A stretch of 64,000 nt of DNA from assembly GCA_050260055.1 (NCBI GenBank), contig JBLNBO010000022.1, positions 248,001-312,000 on the forward strand, written 5' to 3'. The notes below the pieces were generated by a model. The model did no database searches, was not told where the DNA came from, and saw only the letters and a program-made list of their open reading frames with translations. Origin of the DNA: JBLMYQ01 sp050260055. Its GTDB lineage: Bacteria; Bacillota; Clostridia; Acetivibrionales; UBA4821. Each line of letters opens with the position of its first letter. Within the stretch, counting starts at the first letter, position 1. The position numbers were made by a program, and so were the translations under genes. Below are positions 43,573 through 51,180 of the stretch, piece by piece.

Positions 43573-44532
43573 ATGCAGAAGCAATTAAATGAAAAAATAA
43601 TAATATCAAATGAGAAAGACTCAATAGAAAAGCAGATTGTATTAAGTTTAGCTAATGACGTAAAAGTAATTGATTACCAGGAAAAGATGATTCAAAATAA
43701 TCAATTTGATTTTTTGATTCCGCTTAAAATCAAGAGAAGAAATGATAAAACATCTCTTATTTATGATACTACTTCAACAATTTCGGCAGCCGAGTTTATT
43801 GAAAATAATAATATTGGAAGACAAGAAGCTGTCCTGATGCTCAAGAATATAATAAAAGCAGTAAATGGGAGTATTAATTATATGTTTGATGAAAGAAGCT
43901 TTATCATTCATGAGGATTATATTTTTATTAATCCTGAAAATCTAAATATCTATTTGCTTTATGTTCCTATAAGGTTGAATATGGATTTTAACCAGAACTT
44001 AAAAGCCTTCACCAGAAAGCTTATTAACTGCTTTAGTAATGCAGGAAGGATGCAGGATACATTTATTGATAAAATTAGTGACTACATTGAATCAAATGAT
44101 TTCAACCTTATAGGGTTCAAATCTGTTTTGGAAGGAATTCAAAAATTGAAAGGGTTTGATAGAAAAGCCTCTATCTGCTTAAATAGCGATGAAGATTTTA
44201 AGATATCTATTCCTAAAGTAAAATTCACTGAAAAACAATACAATTTATTTAACAAATTTAATAGTATTACCCAGACAAAAGTTACTTGTAAAAATCAAGA
44301 GGTTGATGATAGAAACGTAATATTAACATTTATTTGTGCATTACAGATTCTTATAATCATATCGATTGTCTTAATTCTGCAATTTGTGGGGAATTATGAT
44401 TTGACAACAATTTTTGGAATTTTATTAATTGCTGTTTCTGCGGATGTTTCAATAACTAAATTTTATCTAAACAAGAAAAAAACTAGCTTGATAAAAATTT
44501 TAAATATTAACAGAAATGAAGGTATAAAGTGA
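43573..44532 (+). CDS. DUF6382-like membrane protein without FHA domain
   Basis: A 319-residue protein. Residues about 25-190 resemble DUF6382 (IYDTTSTISAAEFIEN, IHEDYIFINPENLNIYLLYVPIRL). In many Clostridial Tad-like loci this domain is joined to an FHA phosphopeptide-binding domain. Here I see no FHA. Instead two TM helices occur near the C-terminus (about 258-279 and 282-300) and a basic tail follows, so it is tethered to the membrane. It begins 11 bp after the pseudopilin gene and its stop overlaps the start of the peptidase gene, so it is part of the operon. Confidence 0.7.
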   Translation: MQKQLNEKIIISNEKDSIEKQIVLSLANDVKVIDYQEKMIQNNQFDFLIPLKIKRRNDKTSLIYDTTSTISAAEFIENNNIGRQEAVLMLKNIIKAVNGSINYMFDERSFIIHEDYIFINPENLNIYLLYVPIRLNMDFNQNLKAFTRKLINCFSNAGRMQDTFIDKISDYIESNDFNLIGFKSVLEGIQKLKGFDRKASICLNSDEDFKISIPKVKFTEKQYNLFNKFNSITQTKVTCKNQEVDDRNVILTFICALQILIIISIVLILQFVGNYDLTTIFGILLIAVSADVSITKFYLNKKKTSLIKILNINRNEGIK

Positions 44533-45050
44533 TGCAGATTATCAAATCTATTCTGCTGATTATATTTCTGATTCTAGTGGCGATAAGTGATATCAAAACC
44601 CGAAAAATAAAAAATATAATTGTATATCCATTTATAATAGTTGGGTTAATAGTAAATTTGTATGAAAGTGGAGTTAAAGGAGCTTTTGAATCGTTATATG
44701 GAATACTCCTACCAATAATCTTTTTATTTCCTTTGTTCTTATTAAGAATGCTTGGAGCTGGAGATATTAAGTGTTTTAGTGCTATCGGAGCCATGATGGG
44801 AGGCAGGTTTGTTATAGCCAGCATAATCTTCTCATTTCTAGCAGGAGGGTTATTCGCATTAATTATAATGATAGTTAATAAAAACGCAGCTCAAAGATTC
44901 AAGCATTTAATTGATTATCTAAAATCCTGTTTTCTAACCTTTTCAGTATCACAATATGATAATTTAAAGACCAGCAGCGGTGCATTTAGATTCAGCTTTG
45001 CAATAGTGCTAGGGGTGGGTATACAGCTTATAAATTTTATTTCTATGTAA
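44529..45050 (+). CDS. tadV: A24-family prepilin peptidase (TadV/CpaA-like)
   Basis: A 173-residue aspartyl protease in the membrane that cleaves pilin leader peptides. It has multiple TM helices (about 4-20, 28-46, 58-78, 87-116, 150-171). The two catalytic aspartates are in SDIKTRKIKN (N-terminal loop) and the GxGD motif RMLGAGDIK. The short form without an N-methylase domain is typical of Tad systems. The start overlaps the preceding stop by four bases (ATGA-type). It probably processes the pilins encoded at 38918, 39179 and 42335. Confidence 0.92.
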   Translation: MMQIIKSILLIIFLILVAISDIKTRKIKNIIVYPFIIVGLIVNLYESGVKGAFESLYGILLPIIFLFPLFLLRMLGAGDIKCFSAIGAMMGGRFVIASIIFSFLAGGLFALIIMIVNKNAAQRFKHLIDYLKSCFLTFSVSQYDNLKTSSGAFRFSFAIVLGVGIQLINFISM

Positions 45051-45148
45051 ATATTGAAATTTGATAAATTTTATAGGATAATATAAGGAGGAATACTTTA
45101 TAAAAACAAGCATAATTATACACATTTAGATTTTGGGGGTAAAAAATA

Positions 45149-47785
45149 TTGAGTCTTTCAAAATTTCTTGCAAGGTTCAAAATTGAAAAATATGATCTTA
45201 TTCCATTGGGACTCTATATAGCTACAATAATAATTACGCTTATGGAGCTAAAGGAGATTACTTACATATATTTTCATCATATAGGGAGCATAGATTATAA
45301 TGCATATCTAATGACCCTATATCTTTTTATTCCTTGTGCTGCCTTTGCCACTATTCTTTCTTCGAGTTATGTAAAAGGGGTACAGTCAAAGTATACATTT
45401 TTGAAGATAGCAGTTATTTGCATGATTATCGTGATATTTGGAGCAATTGCGCAGTACGTAAATATGATTTTATGGGAATTGATTTCTGCTGCTAGGCCAA
45501 GAATAGATGCAGTGCCAATTGAAATGCTTAATAATGCTATTAGAGCATCTACTTTTTATCTCCCAATAATTTCAGCATTTTACTTTATTACTTTATATAA
45601 AGATTTGTTAAATGAAAGAGACACAGGAACTTTTCTCCCTGCATTGGATTTCGGGCTTCATGGTAAAGAAGTAGCGCCATCGGGTGCTCTAACATGTGAA
45701 GTTACAATCTGCTTGGACAAGAAGACAAATAAACCGGTTATTACACCTGAAGCAAAAAGAATGGAAGCAACTCTAATCCAGGGTGCTACTGGTACAGGTA
45801 AAACTTCAACTTTACTTTTGCCTATGGGTGCTATAGATATTGAAAGAAAATACTTCTTTAGAGAACTTGCAAAAGAATTAGGTTATAAGGCATTAGAAAA
45901 AGGTTATGCATATGTGAACGCACCTTTAAGTAATGAAGAACTTAATAGAAACTTTTCGCTTGAATATCTCAAGCCATTAAGTGGAAAAGAAGAACTATTC
46001 TACAAAGAAATTAATGATTTAATTAAGTATAGGAACGATGCTACTGGTGAGATATTATACAGGAATTTAGGTGTTGGAGTTATTGACCCTGATGGTGAAT
46101 ATGCTAGAAATTTCAAAAAAATCGCTAATAATTTTGGGGTAGAGTGTATTGTAGTTGACCCAATGGATGAAAATTCAGTTGGAATCAATCCGTTTATAGG
46201 TAAAGAACCTGCAAAGATTGCAAGTATAATATCTAATGTTCTCAAAGGAATGTATGAAAGTGATAATCCTGCTGACAGCAACTTGTTCTTCCAACAGGTT
46301 ACTCAACAGGCAATTGAAAACCTTTCAATTCTACTTAAAGTAATGTATCCTCAAATGCATGGAGGAGTACTCCCGACACTTGAAGATATGCTTGAATTCC
46401 TTCATAACTATGAACTTGTTGAAGAAATGTGCGAAGAGATGAAGAAAGATCCTGTATTATGTCAGGAGTATAAGATTTTAATTGCTTATTTTGAAAAGAA
46501 TTTTTACAAACCACCTTTGAATGATAGAGGTATGCCGATTGCTGGAAGCGTAGGGAGCGGAAGAAGAGCAACAGAGCAATTCCTATATGGTGCAATTACA
46601 CAGCTGGATAACCTGCTAAGAAGAAAAGATGTTAAGAGGCTTCTTTGCAGCAGATCAAATAATATAGATTTTGATGACATACTTTCAAGTGGAAAAGCCC
46701 TTGCGGTTACTACAAGAAGAGGGCCAATGGGCAGTATCCTTTCTAAAGCATTTGGTATGTTCTTTATACTTGCATTCCAAGATGCTGTATTAAGAAGACC
46801 AGGGAGCGAGAATACAAGGATACCTTTCTTTATATATATAGACGAGTTCCCGGACTTTGTTAACAAAGAAACTGAAACATGTTTCACACTCTTTAGAAAA
46901 TATAGATGCGGTCTTATTGTTGCTATTCAGAACTTATCTCAGCTTGAAAGAACAAAGTCTATGAGATACTACAAACAGGTTGTATTGGCTAATACAAAAA
47001 CGCAAATAATATTTGGAGATACAAACGTCGAGGATACCGAATATTGGGCAGATGCATTTGGAAAGGATATTATCTGGTCATTAAATAATAGTGGAACTCC
47101 AGAGCAGCCGTCTACTGGACAGTCTCTTGTATGGGATCATATACACCCAGGAATAACTATACAATATCAGCCGTTTAAAGCTATAAAATATAAAACAAAA
47201 GATAATACAGGCAAAACAATAATAGGAGATGGAAAAACTAATTTTGTTGAGGAAAAATATTACAATGAGCATCCAATAAAAACTTATAATTTTGATAAGT
47301 TTAGAATTTATGATAATAATAATGATAATAATAAACCTGAAGAATCTGCGCCTCAATATGATTCCATATCCACTTCTTATAGCACGGTTGCAGGTGAAGA
47401 AGCTAATACAACTACACCATTTATGGGAGAAATATATCCGCCTCAGCCAGTAGTATCATATCCTCAGCCTGAGGTGCCAAAGGTTGTTCAGGATGTTAAG
47501 GCAGAACCAGATATTTCATTAAGTGAAAACATGCAGGCATCCTTTAAAAGTGATAAATTATCAACAGAAGAAATGGATGCATTAAAAGAAATAATTACAG
47601 AGATTCAGACAGATAATAAACAAGCACCTATGGTTGATGATTTCTCAGTTGAAATGGGAACAGCACTTGCAGGAATGCAGCCGATGCCAATAATCGATGT
47701 TCAGCCAATAGAAGAAGACCAGGTTGAGAATCCTAACATATTGGATAAAAGCGGAAAAGTAAAAATTGAAGTTAAACAAAGCTAA
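45149..47785 (+). CDS. VirD4/TraG-like coupling-protein ATPase
   Basis: An 878-residue protein. It has four N-terminal TM helices (about 17-33, 52-72, 84-104, 136-150), then a TraG/VirD4-type ATPase domain with Walker A GATGTGKT (212-219), VIDPDGEYA, and Walker B FIYIDEFPDF around residue 565. A TraM-recognition-like region follows, then a disordered Pro/Glu/Gln-rich tail of about 160 residues (from about 720). The start is TTG 45149 behind GGGGGT. VirD4 proteins recruit substrates to type IV secretion machines. No other T4SS gene is nearby, and it closes the Tad gene run, so it may couple substrates to an unknown exporter. Confidence 0.85.
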   Translation: MSLSKFLARFKIEKYDLIPLGLYIATIIITLMELKEITYIYFHHIGSIDYNAYLMTLYLFIPCAAFATILSSSYVKGVQSKYTFLKIAVICMIIVIFGAIAQYVNMILWELISAARPRIDAVPIEMLNNAIRASTFYLPIISAFYFITLYKDLLNERDTGTFLPALDFGLHGKEVAPSGALTCEVTICLDKKTNKPVITPEAKRMEATLIQGATGTGKTSTLLLPMGAIDIERKYFFRELAKELGYKALEKGYAYVNAPLSNEELNRNFSLEYLKPLSGKEELFYKEINDLIKYRNDATGEILYRNLGVGVIDPDGEYARNFKKIANNFGVECIVVDPMDENSVGINPFIGKEPAKIASIISNVLKGMYESDNPADSNLFFQQVTQQAIENLSILLKVMYPQMHGGVLPTLEDMLEFLHNYELVEEMCEEMKKDPVLCQEYKILIAYFEKNFYKPPLNDRGMPIAGSVGSGRRATEQFLYGAITQLDNLLRRKDVKRLLCSRSNNIDFDDILSSGKALAVTTRRGPMGSILSKAFGMFFILAFQDAVLRRPGSENTRIPFFIYIDEFPDFVNKETETCFTLFRKYRCGLIVAIQNLSQLERTKSMRYYKQVVLANTKTQIIFGDTNVEDTEYWADAFGKDIIWSLNNSGTPEQPSTGQSLVWDHIHPGITIQYQPFKAIKYKTKDNTGKTIIGDGKTNFVEEKYYNEHPIKTYNFDKFRIYDNNNDNNKPEESAPQYDSISTSYSTVAGEEANTTTPFMGEIYPPQPVVSYPQPEVPKVVQDVKAEPDISLSENMQASFKSDKLSTEEMDALKEIITEIQTDNKQAPMVDDFSVEMGTALAGMQPMPIIDVQPIEEDQVENPNILDKSGKVKIEVKQS

Positions 47786-47798
47786 AAAATAAAAAAAT

Positions 47799-47829
47799 AA
47801 AAAAGCTTTTCATTACGAGAAGCTTTTTT
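47799..47829 (+). terminator. intrinsic terminator of the VirD4-like gene
   Basis: A 13-bp stem (47799-47811 with 47817-47829, one T-G pair) with a five-base loop and terminal T-run. Confidence 0.88.
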
Positions 47830-47981
47830 ATTTTTATTGAAAACGTCATTTGTTATATAAGCGATTCCTAATTTGGTTTTAGCTGTTAATAATGCATTAA
47901 TATGCTTGTGAAAGCATATATGAAGTTATTACAACTAACTAACCAAACATTGATTTCTATTGAGTAAGAAATCCGATACTT

Positions 47982-48142
47982 ATAAAACTTTTGCAGCCAA
48001 TAATTAGGAAACTGCAAAAGTACGACGAATGTATTATTATAATTCCAGGTTTTCACCCAAAGATCAGGTACTTTCGTTACCTGTTAACCGCTCTCCACTA
48101 GTGGGAAAGCACAAGAGGAAATGGAAAACCATACCTCTATCT
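47982..48142 (-). ncRNA. candidate structured small RNA in the VirD4 gap
   Basis: A stretch of about 160 bases between two convergent genes with no coding frame. On the minus strand a promoter (TTGCAC 48177-48172, 17 bp, TATAAT 48154-48149) would start near 48142. A stem-loop with CAGGTA/TACCTG arms, a CACTAGTG-centred stem and a closing GGTTTTC/GAAAACC pair lie inside. ACTTTTGCAG/CTGCAAAAGT (48021-48012 with 47996-47987) followed by four T residues would end it. Minus-strand pairing is slightly better (a G-U replaces a mismatch). The -35 box matches consensus at only three positions. I know no matching family. Strand and existence are uncertain. Confidence 0.4.
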
Positions 48143-48160
48143 AAGAATATTATAACACAA

Positions 48161-48191
48161 AAAAATAGCAAGTGCAAACTTGCTATTTTTT
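48161..48191. terminator. intrinsic terminator of the replication-relaxation-like gene
   Basis: A perfect 12-bp stem (AAAAATAGCAAG with CTTGCTATTTTT), six-base loop and A/T runs on both sides. It ends the minus-strand operon and could also stop plus-strand transcription. The -35 box of the candidate small RNA is inside its loop. Confidence 0.85.
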
Positions 48192-48205
48192 ATGCCATGT
48201 TTTGT

Positions 48206-49162
48206 TTAAAGTGATGGTAATACTTCTCCTGCAAGCAGGTCGACTTCAAGTATATCCATAATATATTTTGCTTTTGACTCATCATATCTAAATGAAATCA
48301 ATGATTTTTCAAGTGAGTCATCAAGCTGTCTTAAATCTGTAGAATAGTATATTTCAATTCCTTTAAGTACAATTTTGTTTTTAGTAACGATTTTGAATAT
48401 TTCTATCAGATGAGCATCATCTTCTCCAACCATAATAAGTTGAGGAGGTTTGTCAAAACCACAGTCTTTTGATTGGAAATATTCATAAAACTCTTTGTAA
48501 AGAATGAGCTTTTCGTACAATTTTTCAGGCCAACCTGCATTCCTTCTTACTATATCAAACATAAAGTCGGTAACTTTTCCGTCTTTCACAAGACTGATTG
48601 CAAGAGAAGGTTTGAATCTACTGTTTTGCTTCTTTGAAATCAAAACAGGTTCAACTCTAAAATCCTTATAAGCTTTAACCTTTCTTAAATAAGCTAAGAG
48701 GACTTGATTAGCCGCCAGTTTTCTTTTCAACATATATACTGGTTTAGTGTTATCGGTAGGAACCCAATCGCACTTTATATTTCTTGAAGATAAGAGATGC
48801 TTTCCAATCTTCTCAAGGCAATAAACCCTAAATATACCTTTTCCTTCATCACTTGAGAAATAATATCTGGTTATTACCTTACTCTTAATCAAATCTTCAA
48901 GTTTGTCATTAACCTTGTCTTGTGATTTAATTTCAATACCTCTAAGAGTCAGTAATTGATATAACTGTCTTGAAGTAATGAATTCTAATTCATTGATTAT
49001 TTCAAGGATTGTAAAATGTATTTCGTTAATATAGCCCATATCAACTTTGAACACTACTTGGTTTATCGAAGCATAGCCTTCCTTGCCATCGAAGACCTTA
49101 ACTTCATTTTGTCTCATTGCGAACGGTGACTTTGGCGTTTTTATGTCTTTATCTTCTACCAA
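48206..49162 (-). CDS. replication-relaxation-like winged-helix protein
   Basis: A 318-residue protein resembling the replication-relaxation/MobC-like group. Residues about 35-115 read as a winged helix-turn-helix (ILEIINELEFITSRQLYQLL, DLIKSKVITRYYF). Residues about 150-300 form an alpha/beta domain with conserved charged residues (DFMFDIVRRNAGW, LIMVGEDDAHLIEIF) that may be a degenerate nuclease fold. The start is TTG 49162 behind GGGGATGA. It lies 12 bp downstream of the S1-domain gene on the same strand. Its relatives sit on conjugative elements, but nothing else here marks such an element. Confidence 0.65.
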   Translation of the reverse strand: MVEDKDIKTPKSPFAMRQNEVKVFDGKEGYASINQVVFKVDMGYINEIHFTILEIINELEFITSRQLYQLLTLRGIEIKSQDKVNDKLEDLIKSKVITRYYFSSDEGKGIFRVYCLEKIGKHLLSSRNIKCDWVPTDNTKPVYMLKRKLAANQVLLAYLRKVKAYKDFRVEPVLISKKQNSRFKPSLAISLVKDGKVTDFMFDIVRRNAGWPEKLYEKLILYKEFYEYFQSKDCGFDKPPQLIMVGEDDAHLIEIFKIVTKNKIVLKGIEIYYSTDLRQLDDSLEKSLISFRYDESKAKYIMDILEVDLLAGEVLPSL

Positions 49163-49174
49163 TTAAATCATCCC

Positions 49175-49999
49175 CTATCCTACGATTACTAATTTGATTT
49201 TCTTCTTTTCAGGAACAATCTTCTTTATAAAAACGCTAACAGTTTGTCCGTATTCGACACCAGGTTTATGTTCGGCAAGACCTACCAAGTTGGGCTTTAA
49301 TTCAATAAAAATACCATTTTTCTCTCTGGCTCTTACAGTTCCAATTACAGTCGAGCCTTCCCTGAATTCTTTTATGTTATCCTCCCATGTGCCAAGCAGT
49401 TCCTTATGGGAGAGAATAATTCGACCGGTTTCCCTGTCAAAACTCTTGACTAGTACTTTGATTTTGTCACTAATTTTGAATCTTTCATTTGGATGCCTGA
49501 TTCTAGCAACTGAAATGTCTTCGATGTGTAGAAGACCTGTTACACCGCCTCCAACATCAACAAAAACACCGTATTGTTCCATATTTCTAACAATACCGCT
49601 TAGAACCATTCCTTCTTTGAGGTTTTCGTACATCCATTTTCTAACTTCAAGTTCAACGTCTTTTCTTGAGAGAACTACTTCGAATTCTCCATTTTCTTTT
49701 TCGATAATGTCTTTTACCTTAAATTGAACCACTTTATTTACCTTGGTTATTGATGCAACAGGAAGCGGCAAACCATCGCTGCCTATTACGGCACTAACCT
49801 CTGCACGTGGTACTATCCCTTTAACCCCGCCAATCTCAACATGCAGGTTATAATGGGAATCGGCCATTACTACAAGTCCTTCTAAGGTTTGATTTTTTTC
49901 TTTTGCTTTTTTTAGCTCAGCAACTTTATGTGCAGAACTTGTGCTTTTTTCTGCCTCAAGAGCTGACCAACCTTCAGGTAAATACTTTTGATCTGACAT
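49175..49999 (-). CDS. triple S1-domain RNA-binding protein
   Basis: A 274-residue protein of three S1/OB folds: about 38-110, about 125-195 (MVLSGIVRNMEQYGVFVDVGGGVTGLLHIEDIS, the clearest) and about 205-274. It is similar in style to ribosomal S1 and YugI-type regulators, but it is short, so it is not full RpsA. The first 37 residues are charged and Gln/Lys-rich. GTAAGGAGG precedes the ATG at 49999. It forms a two-gene operon with the replication-relaxation-like gene. A possible leader peptide frame lies upstream at 50049-50084. The role is not known. Confidence 0.8.
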   Translation of the reverse strand: MSDQKYLPEGWSALEAEKSTSSAHKVAELKKAKEKNQTLEGLVVMADSHYNLHVEIGGVKGIVPRAEVSAVIGSDGLPLPVASITKVNKVVQFKVKDIIEKENGEFEVVLSRKDVELEVRKWMYENLKEGMVLSGIVRNMEQYGVFVDVGGGVTGLLHIEDISVARIRHPNERFKISDKIKVLVKSFDRETGRIILSHKELLGTWEDNIKEFREGSTVIGTVRAREKNGIFIELKPNLVGLAEHKPGVEYGQTVSVFIKKIVPEKKKIKLVIVG

Positions 50000-50384
50000 A
50001 TTGTTTCCTCCTTACTTTTTTATAACGAGTGAGGGCACTAAATCTACCTAAAATTTAAGTGTTGCCTCGTACATGAGTTTCATACCTCCCAACAAATCTG
50101 TTTCAAATTTAGGAGAGTATACATCCAAGTAATGTAATATTTTAACTCCAATTTAGATATCAAACAGATAATTAATATGCTGTTTGCTATACACTATAAA
50201 ATTATACTATATTTTTACTCAAAAATAAATGATTAATCATATATTTTTTAATTATTTTTCTTATAAAGGTAATAGATGCTAATTTTAAGCACTTTACGGC
50301 TTTCAAGAAAATATTAAAGCACAAAACCCATCGCATTGACAAATATTTTGTTAGCTGTATAATTCAATAAGATGCAATAATTAT
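50000..50384. other. leader of the S1 gene and upstream region of tRNA-Arg
   Basis: This holds, on the minus strand, an 11-codon frame (50084 back to 50049, second ATG at 50075) behind GGGAGG, overlapping inverted-repeat segments (ACGAG/CTCGT and CACT/AGTG). On the plus strand it holds the tRNA promoter at 50336-50363. The rest is very AT-rich and shows nothing more. Confidence 0.55.
50336..50363 (+). promoter_or_regulatory. promoter of tRNA-Arg
   Basis: TTGACA (50336-50341) and TATAAT (50358-50363), both perfect, with a 16-bp spacer, 21 bp ahead of the tRNA. Confidence 0.9.
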
Positions 50385-50459
50385 GTCCCGGTGGCCTAAT
50401 GGATAAGGTAATGGACTCCGGTTCCATTGATGCAGGTTCGATTCCTGTCCGGGATACCA
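50385..50459 (+). tRNA. tRNA-Arg (anticodon CCG)
   Basis: Cloverleaf seen directly: acceptor GTCCCGG/CCGGGAT (first pair G-U), anticodon arm ATGGA/TCCAT with loop CTCCGGT giving anticodon CCG, T-arm with GGTTCGATTCC, and an encoded CCA at 50457-50459. It reads the rare Arg codon CGG. A decayed heptamer repeat begins five bases after the CCA. Confidence 0.97.
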
Positions 50460-50463
50460 AAAT

Positions 50464-50484
50464 AGTTTATAGTTGAAAGTAAAA
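50464..50484. repeat. heptamer tract directly after tRNA-Arg
   Basis: Three units of 7 bp: AGTTTAT, AGTTGAA, AGTAAAA. They belong to the AGTTGAC family. Their position right behind the tRNA 3' end recalls repeat insertion at tRNA borders. Confidence 0.55.
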
Positions 50485-50613
50485 AAAGGGAGCAAATAGT
50501 ATAACTTTTAAAGTAAATATTTTAAAAGGCAATGAGTATAGGTTTTTTGATTTTCTAGTTGCCTCTTTTTAGGAGGAATAGAGAGGTCTTTAAGAGGTTT
50601 TGGGGGTGCAATT

Positions 50614-51174
50614 TTGTACATAATAGTAGGATTAGGTAATCCAGGAAAGACATACGAGAATACTCGTCACAATGTTGGATTCAAAACGGTTGATTTACTT
50701 GCAGACCGTTTTAATATTGCAGTTTCTAAAAAGAAATTTAATGCCTTAATAGGAGAAGGAAATCTGGCAGGTGAAAAGATTGTACTAATTAAGCCTCAAA
50801 CATATATGAATCTTAGTGGTGAGAGTATATTCCAAATATTAAAATGGTATAAAATTGACCTATCTAATCTATTAATAATATATGATGATGTTGACCTTGA
50901 AACAGGTTCTATACGAATAAGGGTAAAGGGAAGTGCTGGTACCCATAATGGTATGAGGTCAATAGTTGACTATATTGATTCTGAGGATTTTCCGAGGATT
51001 CGTATAGGAATAGGGAAGCCGCCAAACCCTGATTATGAGCTTGCTGATTTTGTTCTTAGCAAGTTTACGCAGAATGAAGAAGAAATTATCAGAAAAGCTG
51101 TTAATGACGCAGCTGACGCAGCCATTGCAATTATTGAAAAAGGTATTAGCTATGCAATGAATAATTATAATTAA
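50614..51174 (+). CDS. pth: peptidyl-tRNA hydrolase
   Basis: Frees tRNA from peptidyl-tRNAs dropped by ribosomes (SpoVC in B. subtilis, a sporulation-linked name). It is 186 aa with GLGNPGKTYENTRHNVGF (Asn and catalytic His), KPQTYMNLSGES, the conserved IYDDVDLETGSIRI and AGTHNGMRSI. The start is TTG 50614 behind GGGGGT; the AGGAGG at 50571-50576 is 38 bp further up and serves no start codon. mfd follows after 6 bp. The gene order pth, mfd, spoVT, spoVB, mazG, hup, rqcP is preserved from Bacilli. Confidence 0.96.
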   Translation: MYIIVGLGNPGKTYENTRHNVGFKTVDLLADRFNIAVSKKKFNALIGEGNLAGEKIVLIKPQTYMNLSGESIFQILKWYKIDLSNLLIIYDDVDLETGSIRIRVKGSAGTHNGMRSIVDYIDSEDFPRIRIGIGKPPNPDYELADFVLSKFTQNEEEIIRKAVNDAADAAIAIIEKGISYAMNNYN

Positions 51175-51180
51175 AAAGGA

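Noticed and set aside
45085..45130. Small peptide behind an AGGAGG before the VirD4-like gene
   Set aside because: The frame would need an ATA start and has only nine codons.
48001..48130. Group II intron or known riboswitch in the VirD4 gap
   Set aside because: No domain V signature and no match to TPP, SAM, c-di-GMP, glycine, fluoride or guanidine aptamers by eye.
45149..49999. Integrated conjugative element
   Set aside because: The VirD4-like and replication-relaxation-like genes are suggestive, but there is no relaxase, integrase, VirB set or attachment site, and composition does not change.
50049..50084. Leader peptide of the S1 gene
   Set aside because: Eleven codons with a ribosome site spaced badly for the first ATG; no regulatory codon bias or clear attenuator follows.
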